Part shown: positions 38,662-48,710 of the stretch, one piece after another | How the letters are laid out: the number at the start of each line of letters is the position of its first letter | Position numbering within the stretch: position 1 is the stretch's first letter | From: Ignavibacteriota bacterium | GTDB taxonomy: Bacteria > Bacteroidota > Ignavibacteria > Ignavibacteriales > Ignavibacteriaceae | Length of the DNA: 64,000 nt | Assembly: GCA_013285425.1 (NCBI GenBank) | Contig: CP053447.1 | Span: 2,362,001 to 2,426,000 of the forward strand | Direction: 5' to 3' | Program-made: the position numbers and the translations under genes | Notes under the pieces: generated by a model | Database searches by the model: none | What the model was told of the DNA's origin: nothing | The model's input: the letters and a program-made list of their open reading frames with translations, nothing else

Positions 38662-40002
38662 GTGGAAAACAAAACATTAAACTTAATTGATAGCGCACCA
38701 ATAGCAATTTTATCTTTTAATAAAAGCGGTGAAATTGATTTTGTTAATAAGGCTTTTTTTGATTTAGAACTTTTATATGGATTCGAAGTTCCGTCAAATA
38801 TTATTGGCACAAATATTTTTGACAAAGATTTGTTAAATCATTTTCCAATCGGAAAGGAATTAAATGATATTTTCGGGGGAACCTCGTTTGAAAAGGAATT
38901 TGATTTTGTTGATACTAAATCCAACGGTTTAATTCATCTGATTATAAAAGCTGCACCAATATATGATTCTGATGAAATTATCGGAGGAATAGTAATTTTT
39001 GAAGATTTGAAAATCCTTGAGAAGACTAAAAAAGAAACTGCTATCAGAAATGATTTTATTGATAATGCAATTCATAATGTTTCTGATTTTTTTCTTGTTG
39101 TTGATCGTCTTAAACGAATTCAGTTCTTTTCTAAAAATATCCTGCATTACATTAACATACCATCTAATATTCTTCAATCTGCATCCATAGGAAGTTTATT
39201 CGATTCAGAAACTTCAAAAATTGTAAAGGAATATCTTGAGTATACCAGAAAAAACAGAATTGTTGTAAATGAAAAAATATCTTATGAATTAAGAGGTATC
39301 AAAAAAGTTTTTGATTGCCGTTTCGTTCCGCAGGAAAACTATAAAAAGGAAATTTCCTTTATTTATATTTTCTTCAAAGATATAACTGCACAGGAAAGAG
39401 AAATAGACAGCCTTTACAATGATGTTGGAAAACTTGAGATATACCATAGACTTTCTAAACAGACAAATGAAGGTGTGTTCGTAATAGATGGTGAAAATAA
39501 AATTGAATTCTGGGATGACAACTCAACTGAACTATTCGAATTAACCAAAGATGAAGCAACAGGTAATCAGGCACACAATGCTGTAAGTATATTATCTCCT
39601 TCATTTCTTGATTCTATTAGAATAAAGCTTAACGAAAAAGGGCTGCACAAAATTGTTATCTCTTACTTTAATAGAAATCGGGAGAAAAAAACATACGAAA
39701 CTTACTTTACGTATTATGATGATTTTACTAAAAAGATTTTAGTTAAATGTATCGATATCAGCGATAAGGTAACCTTTGAAGAAGGACTTAAACAAGCATT
39801 AAAAAGTTTCAGAGATATAATTACCAAATCTCCTTTAATGATTACTAATGTTGATCAGGATGGGATGATCATCTTTACTAATCCGGCATTTCAACAGTAT
39901 CTGGGATATGCAGATGAAGAGTTAATATCCAAAAGTTTTTATGATTTAATTGACCGAAATTATCTTGAAAATAATATTTTTTTGATTTCAGAGGTTTTTT
40001 AG
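38662..40002 (+). CDS. PAS hybrid histidine kinase, N-terminal part (split by frameshift)
   Basis: First 446 aa of a protein of about 1122 aa that continues in another frame from 39975. It starts with GTG and has no membrane segment. It contains about four PAS domains: LIDSAPIAILSFNKSGEIDFVN, a second from about residue 125, a third with GVFVIDGENKIEFWDDN, and a fourth beginning FRDIITKSPLMITNVDQDG. The frame ends inside the last PAS domain at NNIFLISEVF. A run of seven T (39977-39983) needs one more T to continue as NNIFFDFRGFLGEEPRQVEL, the expected PAS sequence. Confidence 0.8.
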   Translation: MENKTLNLIDSAPIAILSFNKSGEIDFVNKAFFDLELLYGFEVPSNIIGTNIFDKDLLNHFPIGKELNDIFGGTSFEKEFDFVDTKSNGLIHLIIKAAPIYDSDEIIGGIVIFEDLKILEKTKKETAIRNDFIDNAIHNVSDFFLVVDRLKRIQFFSKNILHYINIPSNILQSASIGSLFDSETSKIVKEYLEYTRKNRIVVNEKISYELRGIKKVFDCRFVPQENYKKEISFIYIFFKDITAQEREIDSLYNDVGKLEIYHRLSKQTNEGVFVIDGENKIEFWDDNSTELFELTKDEATGNQAHNAVSILSPSFLDSIRIKLNEKGLHKIVISYFNRNREKKTYETYFTYYDDFTKKILVKCIDISDKVTFEEGLKQALKSFRDIITKSPLMITNVDQDGMIIFTNPAFQQYLGYADEELISKSFYDLIDRNYLENNIFLISEVF

Positions 40003-42029
40003 GGGAAGAACCGAGACAAGTAGAATTACCGCTGATAAACAGATCCGGAAAAATCGTATTACTTAACGGCATATTCCATCCTGGTAAAGAAAATGAGAAC
40101 CATATTCGTTCTTTTATTTGTTTCTTTACAGACATTTCAGAAAATGTAAATCAAATAAACGGACCTAATTTATTTACTTCTATTGTTAATAATGCTTCTG
40201 ATGGAATTGCATTAAGTATTGAGGGAAGGTTAATATTAGCTAATGATGCATTTGCAAACATATTTGGATACGAAAAAAATACTGAGGTGTTAAATAAAGA
40301 ACTGATTGAATTTTCTTCAAACGATGATATAATTAAAGTAGCAGAATACTTCAGGATGTTTGAACGGAAAAAAGATGTACCTACCCGCTTTGACTTTCTT
40401 GGAAAGAAAAAAGATGGAAGCAATATACATACAGAGTTTTCGGTACGTTCGTTTCAAAGTAATGAGTTATCTTACATTGTAATAATTGCCAGAGATATAA
40501 CAGAACGAATCAGAACTCAGAAAGCTATTCGTGAATCCGAAGAGAAGTATAGAAATATTACCGAAAACATTGATGATTTTTTATTTACCTATGAAAGGAT
40601 TGGTTTATCTCTCAGACCAATATTCTGCACTTCATCAATTCAAAAAGTGACTGGTTATACCCAAGCTGATTTTTTAACGGATTCCAAACTTATTTTAAAA
40701 TCTATTCACCCCGATGACTTCCCTACTATCAAACCTAAATTGGCAAATCTGCTTAAAAGCAGGATACAGCTTTCGGGTGAGTTCGAGTTCAGAATAATTA
40801 ACCGGCAGGGTAATATTGTATGGGTTAGAGCAAAAGTTAATTTAGTACGTTCTGGTACAGGAAGAATTTTAAAAATGTTCGGCTTAGTAAGTGATGTTAC
40901 TTTCAGAAAGCGTGCTGAAGAAGAACTTAAGAAATCAACTCAGAATCTTATCAAGCTTAACGAAACAAAAGACAGATTCATTTCAATTATCTCACACGAT
41001 TTAAGAACACCATTCAGCTCAATACTTGGATTTACTGATCTTCTTGCAAATGATGATGAATTGTCCGATGATGAAAGGAAGCAATACATAAAATATATTC
41101 AGGAATCATCACGGTCTATGCTTGCTTTGGTTAACTCCTTATTGGATTGGACAAGATTACAAACCGGCAGAATCAAGTTTGAACCGCAGAAACTCGACAT
41201 ATCAAAAATTATCAGCGATTCGGTAAATGCATTATCCGGAATGGCTATTCAGAAAGGAATTGATGTTACTTCTTTAATCACCGATCCAATATATTTATTT
41301 GTAGATAAAAGTTTAATAAATCAGGTGTTCAATAATCTGATTTCAAATGCAATTAAGTTTACTAAAAAAGGCGGTTCGGTTAAAATCTTCTATGAAACTA
41401 TTGCAAACTCAAGGTTTTTAAAATTTATAGTCAAGGATACCGGCATTGGCATAAAGGAAGAAGATATTCCGAAACTTTTTAATGTTGATTCAAAGTTTAC
41501 TTCAGAGGGAACCGAAGGTGAGAAAGGCAGCGGACTTGGGCTAACATTAGTTAAAGAAATTATAGATAAGCATGACGGAAATATTTCGGTAAAAAGTCAA
41601 TATGGTGTTGGAACAGAATTTATCTTCACTCTTCCAATTGCATCTTCAAATATTCTAATAGTTGATGATAATAAAACAGACCGCTTACTTTATTCTAAAA
41701 TATTAAAGAATATTACTCCTGAGTATAACGTAGAAGTAGCTTCTGATGGAAAAGAGGCTTTGCAAAAAATAATTTCATCACCGCCGGCACTTGTAATTAC
41801 TGATCACGCAATGCCAGTAATGAATGGTTATGAGTTTGTTATAGAATTAAAGAAAGCTAATATTAAAGGTAAACCGCCGGTTATTGTTTTGAGCAGTGAT
41901 ATAGATAGATCAACTGTTAATGATTATACTGAACTAGGTATTGAATATGTTTTTCACAAACCGGTTAATATAACCAGTTTTAAACTTGCTATTGAAAAGT
42001 CTTTGCAAAAAGGTTTACACAAAGATTAA
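39975..42029 (+). CDS. PAS hybrid histidine kinase, C-terminal part with response-regulator receiver
   Basis: Continuation of the gene at 38662. The frame is open from 39975; a GTG at 40287 is the only convenient start if read alone, but it lies inside a PAS domain. It completes the broken PAS, adds two more (NNASDGIALSIEG; a PAS with a PAC motif near residues 85-210 counted from 40287), then HisKA with ISHDLRTPFSSILGF (His237 from 40287), HATPase with NLISNAIKF, DTGIGIKEEDI and GSGLGLTLV, and a receiver domain (LIVDDNKTDR, phosphoacceptor in ITDHAMP, Lys in FHKP). A soluble sensor; stimulus unknown. Confidence 0.85.
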   Translation, partial: YFFDFRGFLGEEPRQVELPLINRSGKIVLLNGIFHPGKENENHIRSFICFFTDISENVNQINGPNLFTSIVNNASDGIALSIEGRLILANDAFANIFGYEKNTEVLNKELIEFSSNDDIIKVAEYFRMFERKKDVPTRFDFLGKKKDGSNIHTEFSVRSFQSNELSYIVIIARDITERIRTQKAIRESEEKYRNITENIDDFLFTYERIGLSLRPIFCTSSIQKVTGYTQADFLTDSKLILKSIHPDDFPTIKPKLANLLKSRIQLSGEFEFRIINRQGNIVWVRAKVNLVRSGTGRILKMFGLVSDVTFRKRAEEELKKSTQNLIKLNETKDRFISIISHDLRTPFSSILGFTDLLANDDELSDDERKQYIKYIQESSRSMLALVNSLLDWTRLQTGRIKFEPQKLDISKIISDSVNALSGMAIQKGIDVTSLITDPIYLFVDKSLINQVFNNLISNAIKFTKKGGSVKIFYETIANSRFLKFIVKDTGIGIKEEDIPKLFNVDSKFTSEGTEGEKGSGLGLTLVKEIIDKHDGNISVKSQYGVGTEFIFTLPIASSNILIVDDNKTDRLLYSKILKNITPEYNVEVASDGKEALQKIISSPPALVITDHAMPVMNGYEFVIELKKANIKGKPPVIVLSSDIDRSTVNDYTELGIEYVFHKPVNITSFKLAIEKSLQKGLHKD

Positions 42030-42081
42030 ATTTAATTGTTTTCGGCTACTGTCAATTAATTCTACTCAGATTACTTTCAAA

Positions 42082-44169
42082 TTATTTCTTTTTTAATATT
42101 AAACCTGAAGAAGTTGGTATTGTAATTTTCCGGTTTACAATGTTCAGAACTTCTGTACCAGCTTTGTCCTTGTTTACCAACACCTCCCACTTTCCTTTTG
42201 GCAAATTAAATGCAACTTCTTTTAACGGATGTGCATTGAGCAAAACTATAAAATCCTCATCTTCATAATTTAATTCGTAACAAAGAGCAAAATCATTTTC
42301 TTTAACCGGAATAAACTTTACATCATCATATTCAGCTCTTCTGAATGCTTTATATTTTTTTCTGAATTCTATTAATCCTTTATAATAATTAAACAGGTCC
42401 TGATTGAGTTTAGAGTGATTGTAATTAATATAATTCACTTCATTATCTTTATCATAAGTGTTGTGGTCGATCATTCCGCGGTTAGGATCATTCTGATTAG
42501 CTAGGGGAGTAACTTTACTTCTGGCGAATTCCTGTCCGCTATGAATCATTGTAATTCCGCGTGATGTAAATAAAAATAAAGCGCCAAGTTTATTTAACTT
42601 TAGTTGTGCTGGAGTAAGCTTTGCATTTTCATCAACATTTTTAATTATTTCATTTGGTTTGACATCTCCAAGCCCTATCCTGATAAAATCACCAAATGTA
42701 TATCCGTCGTGTGATTCTAAATAATTTACTGAATGCTCCGGTCTTTGAAATAAACCCAGGCTATCTCTGGTTAAAGTTCCGTTGACATAACTTTTAATTC
42801 TTTTAACAGAATTATTTCCATACCAGTTTCCGAATATCCATCCATGTCCGTTAATTGGATTCTCACCTTTAATTCCGTTTCTTATCTGATCGTTCCAGGC
42901 ACCCCAGCCGCGTAATGAAAATCCATTTGGATCATATCCGCCGCCCCAAGGTTCACAAACAAAAACAACATCAGGATTTATTTTTTTAGATTCATAAATT
43001 ATTGTTTCAATTGTCTGCCAATCAATTAATTTTCCTAAATCAAAACGGAAACCATCAATGTGATATTCTTTCATCCAGTATAAAACACTTTCAACAATCA
43101 GCCTTCTTAACATCGGAGCTTCGGTTCTAAGATCATTACCGCAGCCGCTCAGCGCACAATAACTGCCGTCTGGATTTAATCTGAAATAATATTCTTTGTC
43201 AATCTCTTTCAGGTTACCAAATTCATATTCAGAAAGATGATTGTAAACAACATCCATTATGACAGCAATATTTTCTTTGTGGAATGCTTTAACCATATCT
43301 TTGAAATCAGATATTGCCTTTGCATCTGCTCCACTCCATTTATTCATTTCTATTTCACGAACATTTTCAGCATAGTATGATTCAGGTGCAAAAAATGCAG
43401 CGGTCATATAACCCCAATGATTCCTTTCATAAGGATTCCAGGTGTTAAACTTTCCTTTCAGTGAATCTTTGAATGGAATCTCTATGTTTGCAAATTCCTG
43501 TGATGGTAAAAGTTCAATGGTGTTAACACCAAGGTTTTTGATATAATCTAAACCTCCGGTTTTACCTTTTTCAATTAACCCCTGATAAGTTCCTCTTTGA
43601 GTAACACCGGAAGAGACATGTTCGGTCATATCTCTTATGTGCATTTCATACAAGATTATATCACGCCAGTCTCTTTGTATCCAATTATCATTTTGCCAAT
43701 CGTAATTATTTTCTTCTGTAATAATTCCTTTTCTTGGAGTAAAATATGTATTAAAGCTAGCTACGGCTTTTGCATAAGGATCAAGACAAAACACAGCATC
43801 TTTATTTTTATGCTTTACATTAAATCCATAATATTTTCCATATAGTTCTTCATCAAACAATACTTCCCAAACGGCATTTTCATCACGAGTCATTTTATAT
43901 TCTTTTCCATTTACATCATCAGCTTTATCAAAAATTACAAGTGAAACTTTTTCGGCATTTGGAGTAAATAGCCTGAAATAAGTTTTTCCGTTTTCTGTAA
44001 AAACGCCGAGTTTTTTATCAGAGTAATATTTATCAATTTCATTTTGCTTTGATTGATATTCTGTTTTGTCTTTTGTACTGGTTTTTGATTTATCGATTAT
44101 ATACACTGAGCTTCCTAAAAAAAATATTGTAACTGATATTATTATCGATTTAATGAAAATATTTTTCAT
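42082..44169 (-). CDS. GH13 pullulanase/glycogen-debranching type enzyme
   Basis: 695 aa, cleaving alpha-1,6 branch points in glycogen- or pullulan-like glucans. An N-terminal hydrophobic segment (about 7-25) suggests an anchor or uncleaved signal. A CBM48-type domain (about 55-140) precedes the GH13 barrel. Catalytic residues: Asp377 in GFRFDLGK, Glu406 in FVCEPWG and Asp488 in LESHDGY; region I is DVVYNH. The type I pullulanase motif YNWGYDP is replaced by NHWGYMTAAFFAPES, more like glycogen-debranching GlgX, so the exact substrate is open. Confidence 0.85.
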   Translation of the reverse strand: MKNIFIKSIIISVTIFFLGSSVYIIDKSKTSTKDKTEYQSKQNEIDKYYSDKKLGVFTENGKTYFRLFTPNAEKVSLVIFDKADDVNGKEYKMTRDENAVWEVLFDEELYGKYYGFNVKHKNKDAVFCLDPYAKAVASFNTYFTPRKGIITEENNYDWQNDNWIQRDWRDIILYEMHIRDMTEHVSSGVTQRGTYQGLIEKGKTGGLDYIKNLGVNTIELLPSQEFANIEIPFKDSLKGKFNTWNPYERNHWGYMTAAFFAPESYYAENVREIEMNKWSGADAKAISDFKDMVKAFHKENIAVIMDVVYNHLSEYEFGNLKEIDKEYYFRLNPDGSYCALSGCGNDLRTEAPMLRRLIVESVLYWMKEYHIDGFRFDLGKLIDWQTIETIIYESKKINPDVVFVCEPWGGGYDPNGFSLRGWGAWNDQIRNGIKGENPINGHGWIFGNWYGNNSVKRIKSYVNGTLTRDSLGLFQRPEHSVNYLESHDGYTFGDFIRIGLGDVKPNEIIKNVDENAKLTPAQLKLNKLGALFLFTSRGITMIHSGQEFARSKVTPLANQNDPNRGMIDHNTYDKDNEVNYINYNHSKLNQDLFNYYKGLIEFRKKYKAFRRAEYDDVKFIPVKENDFALCYELNYEDEDFIVLLNAHPLKEVAFNLPKGKWEVLVNKDKAGTEVLNIVNRKITIPTSSGLILKKK

Positions 44170-44260
44170 ATCTAAAATGTTTATAATTACATGACAAACT
44201 AATTTTATGTTTTATTAAAATCCTAACTGATTTTATACTCTATCCGGATTATTATATTTT

Positions 44261-44590
44261 TTATTCAGAATAAATTTTGCCATCTACCACAGGGGTAACA
44301 CAAATAAGCGGATTTTCAGCAACATTAAAACTTTGAAATATATGTTCGAATAACTGAAACTGCTGTCCGCGTTTTTCGAGTTTATGAAATTTGTTATAGC
44401 TCATAAACTTTCCGTTTTTGTCCGTAGGAGAATCAAATACAATCGCATTCTTATAATCTTCTTTTACACGTGATTTGAGAAATTTAATTTTATTATCATC
44501 TCCGCCTTCCTTCTCATAAGAAACAACTTTAAAAGCTTCTACAATTCCGCTGTTTATTATCAGATAAATATTTAAAATAATCTCATTCAT
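44261..44590 (-). CDS. Hypothetical protein
   Basis: 109 aa, not recognised. No signal peptide; the first 18 residues are mildly hydrophobic (NEIILNIYLIINSGIVEAF), the rest polar, with QFQLFEHIFQSFNV near residue 80. It begins ATGAATGAG with no clear ribosome binding site, about 90 bases upstream of the GH13 gene on the same strand. Its codon use looks like that of its neighbours. It could be a small cytoplasmic protein. Confidence 0.5.
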   Translation of the reverse strand: MNEIILNIYLIINSGIVEAFKVVSYEKEGGDDNKIKFLKSRVKEDYKNAIVFDSPTDKNGKFMSYNKFHKLEKRGQQFQLFEHIFQSFNVAENPLICVTPVVDGKIYSE

Positions 44591-44971
44591 TTCAAAAGTA
44601 ATATTTTCAGCAGAAGAAATTTAGTGAATGGAAATGTTTTGAGGAAGAATTTTTTTTAAGTAATTCCGGTTGAATAGAAAAGATGATCAACATTAGAAAC
44701 ATAATTTTTTTTAACAACTTCTATCTGCTATTAAAATCCTATTGATTATCAGACTATAATTTGTGTTATCATTTATTTGCTCAGTAAACAAGAACTGATA
44801 CCATATCTGCAGCAGAATATTTCATTTCTTGGTTATTAACCAATCGTCAGCAAATTAATTTATTATAAACCTGCTGTGATAATACAATATGATTCCAAAA
44901 TCATTCTCCCCCTTTCATTAATTTTTCCTAATTTTGTGTAATAATTTATTAAACTTATAACGGGAAGAGAT
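44591..44971. other. Divergent intergenic region before the PLP lyase gene
   Basis: 381 AT-rich bases without a supportable gene. A TAATTTTG box (44929-44936) on the plus strand, 35 bases before the lyase ATG, fits the TAnnTTTG promoter element seen elsewhere in the window. An AACGGGAAGAG stretch acts as ribosome binding site. Nothing else is evident. Confidence 0.4.
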
Positions 44972-46192
44972 ATGAAAGATCATAAAAAAACAGATTTCCA
45001 GACAAAGTGTGTTCATTCCGGTATTGATGAATATGAGCATGGTTCGGTGGTTCCGCCAATTTATCAGACTTCAACTTTTAAATTTAAATCTGCACAGCAC
45101 GGAGCATCGCTTTTTGCGGGTGAAGAAAAAGGCTATATCTATACAAGATTATTAAATCCAACTATTGAGGCGATGGAAAATGCAATTGCTGAACTTGAAG
45201 GCGGACATAAGGCTCTGGGATGTGGCAGCGGAATGGCTGCGGTTCATACTATCTTTGCTGCTTTAACACAATCCGGAGATCATGTTGTTTGCTCATCTGC
45301 AGTTTACGGACCAACAACAACTTTGTTAAATACAATTATGAAAAAGTTCGGGGTTGAAACTACTTTTGTTGATACTTCAAACCTTGATGAAGTTAAAAAA
45401 GCAGTTAAGCCCAACACAAAAGTTATTTATGTTGAAACTCCCGGTAATCCGACTCTTTGCATTACTGATCTTGAAGAAATCTCCAAGATTGCTAAAAAGA
45501 CAAACGCAAAAGTAGTTGTTGATAATACATTTATGAGTCCGGCATTACAAAATCCTATTGCTTTCGGTGCTGATGTAGTAATGCATAGTTTAACAAAATT
45601 CTTAAATGGTCATGCTGATGTAGTCGGAGGAATTGTTGTTGTTAAAGATGAAGAAACTTATCAACATTTCAGAAAAACATTAAATCAGATCGGCGGCGTG
45701 ATTGATCCTTTCAATTCGTTTCTTGTGCATCGCGGTTTAAAAACTCTTGCATTAAGAATGGAAAGACATTGCGAAAATGCACAGACGATTGCTCAATGGC
45801 TCGAGAAACATCCGCTTGTTGAATCAATCAGTTATCCCGGTTTGAAATCCCATCCTCAGTATAAAATCGGATTAAAGCAGCATAGCGGTCCGGGCGGAAT
45901 GATAACCTTTGAACTTAAAGGCGGCATTGAAGCCGGCAGAGTTCTGATGAATTCAGTAAGATTATTTCAGCTTGCTGTAAGTCTGGGCGGAGTTGAAAGT
46001 TTAATTCAGCACCCTGCAAGTATGACCCATTTTACAATGGGTAAAGAAGCAAGATTATCAGGCGGAATTACAGATGGATTAGTCCGTATTTCTGTCGGAA
46101 TTGAAAATGTAAATGATCTTATTGATGATCTTGAACAGTCATTAAAGAAAGTTGAAGAAGCTAACATTAAGGATGTTCAGATTACTGTTTGA
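44972..46192 (+). CDS. Cys/Met metabolism PLP-dependent enzyme (methionine gamma-lyase-like)
   Basis: 406-aa enzyme of the trans-sulfuration family. PLP is bound by Lys209 in HSLTKFLNGHADVVGG; YIYTRLLNPTIEAMENAIAELEGG and GCGSGMAA near the start are typical. Similar proteins are often called methionine gamma-lyase (methionine to methanethiol, ammonia and 2-oxobutyrate). The active-site Cys of well-studied methionine lyases (VYGC) is Pro here (VYGPTTT), so cystathionine gamma-lyase or O-acyl-homoserine sulfhydrylase activity is also possible. It forms a single-gene unit with a weak terminator. Confidence 0.85.
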   Translation: MKDHKKTDFQTKCVHSGIDEYEHGSVVPPIYQTSTFKFKSAQHGASLFAGEEKGYIYTRLLNPTIEAMENAIAELEGGHKALGCGSGMAAVHTIFAALTQSGDHVVCSSAVYGPTTTLLNTIMKKFGVETTFVDTSNLDEVKKAVKPNTKVIYVETPGNPTLCITDLEEISKIAKKTNAKVVVDNTFMSPALQNPIAFGADVVMHSLTKFLNGHADVVGGIVVVKDEETYQHFRKTLNQIGGVIDPFNSFLVHRGLKTLALRMERHCENAQTIAQWLEKHPLVESISYPGLKSHPQYKIGLKQHSGPGGMITFELKGGIEAGRVLMNSVRLFQLAVSLGGVESLIQHPASMTHFTMGKEARLSGGITDGLVRISVGIENVNDLIDDLEQSLKKVEEANIKDVQITV

Positions 46193-46200
46193 TTAAAAAG

Positions 46201-46229
46201 ATAATTTTACAAGTGTAATTATTTTTTTT
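46201..46229 (+). terminator. Probable terminator after the PLP lyase gene
   Basis: ATAATTTTACA AG TGTAATTAT followed by a run of eight T; the stem has a two-base bulge and is AT-rich. It begins nine bases after the stop codon. Confidence 0.4.
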
Positions 46230-46418
46230 GCTTTGTGCCCTTTGAGCAAAACGGATTTTAATTATAAAGTCAGCAGCAATCATTTTCTTAGAGCTGAATA
46301 TTTGCTCTTTTATTTTCGCTGCCTTTTAAATTATTTAAGCGGATTAAAATTTACTTGAACGGTACACTTGGTAACTTTTCCATAGTTAATTTGTACTTCA
46401 AATTTTTTGAGATAAATA

Positions 46419-47333
46419 ATGAAAGTATTGGAAGTTAAAGAACTTACTAAAAGGTTTAATAGTTTAACAGCGGTTGATAAAGCATCATTTTCGGTCGAAG
46501 ATGGTGAAGTGTTTGGACTTATCGGAAGAAACGGCGCTGGTAAAACAACTACCATCAGAATGATACTTAATATTTATTTCCCTGATGAAGGCGAAGTTTT
46601 ATTTAAAGGGGAAAAAACAAAACAAAACTTTAAAGATATCGTCGGATACCTGCCGGAGGAAAGAGGACTTTATAAGAAAATGAAAGTAATTGATATGCTT
46701 TTATTTCTTGCAGAGTTAAAAGGGAAAAAAGGACACGAGGTTCTGAAATCTGCCATAGATTATCTTGAAAAATTTGATCTTGCTGACAGAAAAAATTCAA
46801 AGATAGAAGATCTTTCAAAAGGTAATCAACAAAAGGTACAGTTTATCGGAACAATTCTTCACAATCCTGATTTTCTGATATTTGATGAACCTTTTGCCGG
46901 ACTTGATCCTATCAATACAAATATTATAAAAGAAATTATTCTTGAGATGAAGCAAAAAGGAAAGGTTGTGATCTTTTCAACTCATCTTATGGATTTTGCT
47001 GAAAAGATGTGCGATTCAATTGCAATGATAGATAAGGGAAAGATAATTCTTAATGGAAAACTGAGCGATATAAAATCCAGATATGCCAGCAGAAATGTTA
47101 GTCTAAGCTACAGCGGAAACATCTCTTTCCTAAAAAATAATAATCTGGTTGAAAGCATAGAAAATTTTGGAAATTCAACCGGTATCCGATTAAAGGATTA
47201 CAATACTGATCAGCAATTGCTTAAACTTCTTATTAACAACGATATTGTAATAAAGAAATTTAACGTGAATGAGATTTCACTGCACGAAATTTTTGTTTCT
47301 CTCGCCGGAAAGGAATCAAACGATGTTCAATAG
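46419..47333 (+). CDS. ABC transporter ATP-binding protein (NatA-like)
   Basis: 304-aa ATPase subunit. Walker A GRNGAGKTT (about residue 36), signature LSKGNQQK, Walker B FLIFDEPFAGLDP and the switch His in STHLMD are present. A DUF4162-type C-terminal domain (about 215-300) is usual in exporters of the Nat/ABC-2 class. It overlaps the permease gene by 11 bases, so the two form one exporter, perhaps for Na+ or a drug; the substrate is not determined. Confidence 0.9.
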   Translation: MKVLEVKELTKRFNSLTAVDKASFSVEDGEVFGLIGRNGAGKTTTIRMILNIYFPDEGEVLFKGEKTKQNFKDIVGYLPEERGLYKKMKVIDMLLFLAELKGKKGHEVLKSAIDYLEKFDLADRKNSKIEDLSKGNQQKVQFIGTILHNPDFLIFDEPFAGLDPINTNIIKEIILEMKQKGKVVIFSTHLMDFAEKMCDSIAMIDKGKIILNGKLSDIKSRYASRNVSLSYSGNISFLKNNNLVESIENFGNSTGIRLKDYNTDQQLLKLLINNDIVIKKFNVNEISLHEIFVSLAGKESNDVQ

Positions 47334-48588
47334 GAGAACGCTTGCAATAATAAAACGCGAATTAAAGACAAAACTTTTCAGTAAATCTTTTATAATTATG
47401 ACTCTGCTTGTACCATTGTTTATGATACTGGTTTTTTCAATTCAGTTTTTTATTCAATCAATGGCAGAAGAGCAAAAATCGGATCTGATAATAATTTCTG
47501 ATTCAAGTGAAATACTTAATAAAGTTCAGAACGAACTTTTTAATACCGAAGCTTTTAAATCCGGAGATCTGACATCATTAACAGAGAAGGTTGAATTAAG
47601 CCAGTTTGAAGAAAAACTTAAAAAGCATAAATCTGATTTACTGAATCAGCGCATTACAGGATTGGTTTTCATTCCTTCATCTGCTCTTCAATCAAAAGAG
47701 GTTAGTTATTATTCCTATAATCCGAATAACTCCGCTTTGTTTTACAAAATAAAACCATCTATAAATAAAGCTTTGATTGAAATCTATTTTGCAAGTAAAC
47801 AATTGACTGATGATGAAATAAAATTTGCAAGAAAAGATGTTGATATAAACGGATTCAGAATTACCTCAGACGAAAAAGTTTCTCAGGAAGGTTATGGCAA
47901 CAGGATTGCAATGGTTCTGTTTTCATTTCTTCTTTACATGGCATTGATTTTTTCAGGTTCATTAACAATGAATGCAGTTGTTGAAGAAAAAAGCAACAAG
48001 ATAGTAGAAGTGCTTCTCTCATCGGCAAACAGCACAGAGCTATTAGCCGGTAAAATATTAGGGACTGTAATAATTGAATTAATCCAGATGGCTATTTGGT
48101 TAAGTCCGGTTATTTTATTGATCACCACAAGCTGGTTTATGATTCCGCCGGAATTTATGCCGCAGATGAGTATCGGATATATTCTGTATTTTTTGTTTAA
48201 TTACGGACTTGCATTAATAACCTATGTAGCATTGTATGCAACAGTTGGTGCTATCTTTGATAATCCGCAAGATGCACAATCCGGTATCTGGCCATTGCTG
48301 ATGCTGATAATGATTCCATTTTTTATAGCACTTAGTTTGGAATCAAACTCACAAACACTATTTATTGTAATTGCATCACTATTTCCGTTTTCTTCGCTGA
48401 TAGTTATGCCCGCAAGAATGATTTTAATAGAAGTGCCGGTGTGGCAGATATTACTTTCAATTATAATAAATGTTTTTGTTTTATTAGGAATATTTAAACT
48501 TGCCGGAAAGATATACAGAATCGGGATTTTACTCACAGGTAAAAAGCCAAAATGGTCTGAGGTATTCAGATGGTTAAAGGCTAGTTAA
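47323..48588 (+). CDS. ABC-2 type permease (NatB-like)
   Basis: About 421 aa from ATG 47323 (MFNRRTLAIIKRELKTKLF); a longer frame from 47269 would lie within the ATPase gene. One helix near residues 20-45 is followed by a large extracytoplasmic domain (about 55-190), then five or six helices including the conserved VVEEKSNKIVEVLLSS segment, the hallmark of the NatB/YhaP family. Partner of the ATPase upstream. Confidence 0.88.
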   Translation: MFNRRTLAIIKRELKTKLFSKSFIIMTLLVPLFMILVFSIQFFIQSMAEEQKSDLIIISDSSEILNKVQNELFNTEAFKSGDLTSLTEKVELSQFEEKLKKHKSDLLNQRITGLVFIPSSALQSKEVSYYSYNPNNSALFYKIKPSINKALIEIYFASKQLTDDEIKFARKDVDINGFRITSDEKVSQEGYGNRIAMVLFSFLLYMALIFSGSLTMNAVVEEKSNKIVEVLLSSANSTELLAGKILGTVIIELIQMAIWLSPVILLITTSWFMIPPEFMPQMSIGYILYFLFNYGLALITYVALYATVGAIFDNPQDAQSGIWPLLMLIMIPFFIALSLESNSQTLFIVIASLFPFSSLIVMPARMILIEVPVWQILLSIIINVFVLLGIFKLAGKIYRIGILLTGKKPKWSEVFRWLKAS

Positions 48589-48679
48589 CTTCGTTATACA
48601 AGTGTTTCTGTATTAAATCCATTTATTAAGCAGTGTTTTTATGTGATTGCAATTAAACCAGACATTGGATTTTTTTGTC

Positions 48680-48687
48680 TAATTTTG
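48680..48687 (+). promoter_or_regulatory. TAnnTTTG promoter element before the TonB-dependent-receptor-like gene
   Basis: TAATTTTGCG, 31 bases before the ATG at 48711, preceded by a TTG 15 bases upstream and a T-rich stretch. The same CTAATTTTG string stands before the PLP lyase gene (44928-44936). Element inferred from Bacteroidota promoters. Confidence 0.4.
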
Positions 48688-48710
48688 CGATGGTAGTTAA
48701 AAATTAAGAA

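Noticed and set aside
44591..44971. tRNA or small RNA gene in the gap
   Set aside because: No cloverleaf, conserved T-loop sequence or stable structured element was found.
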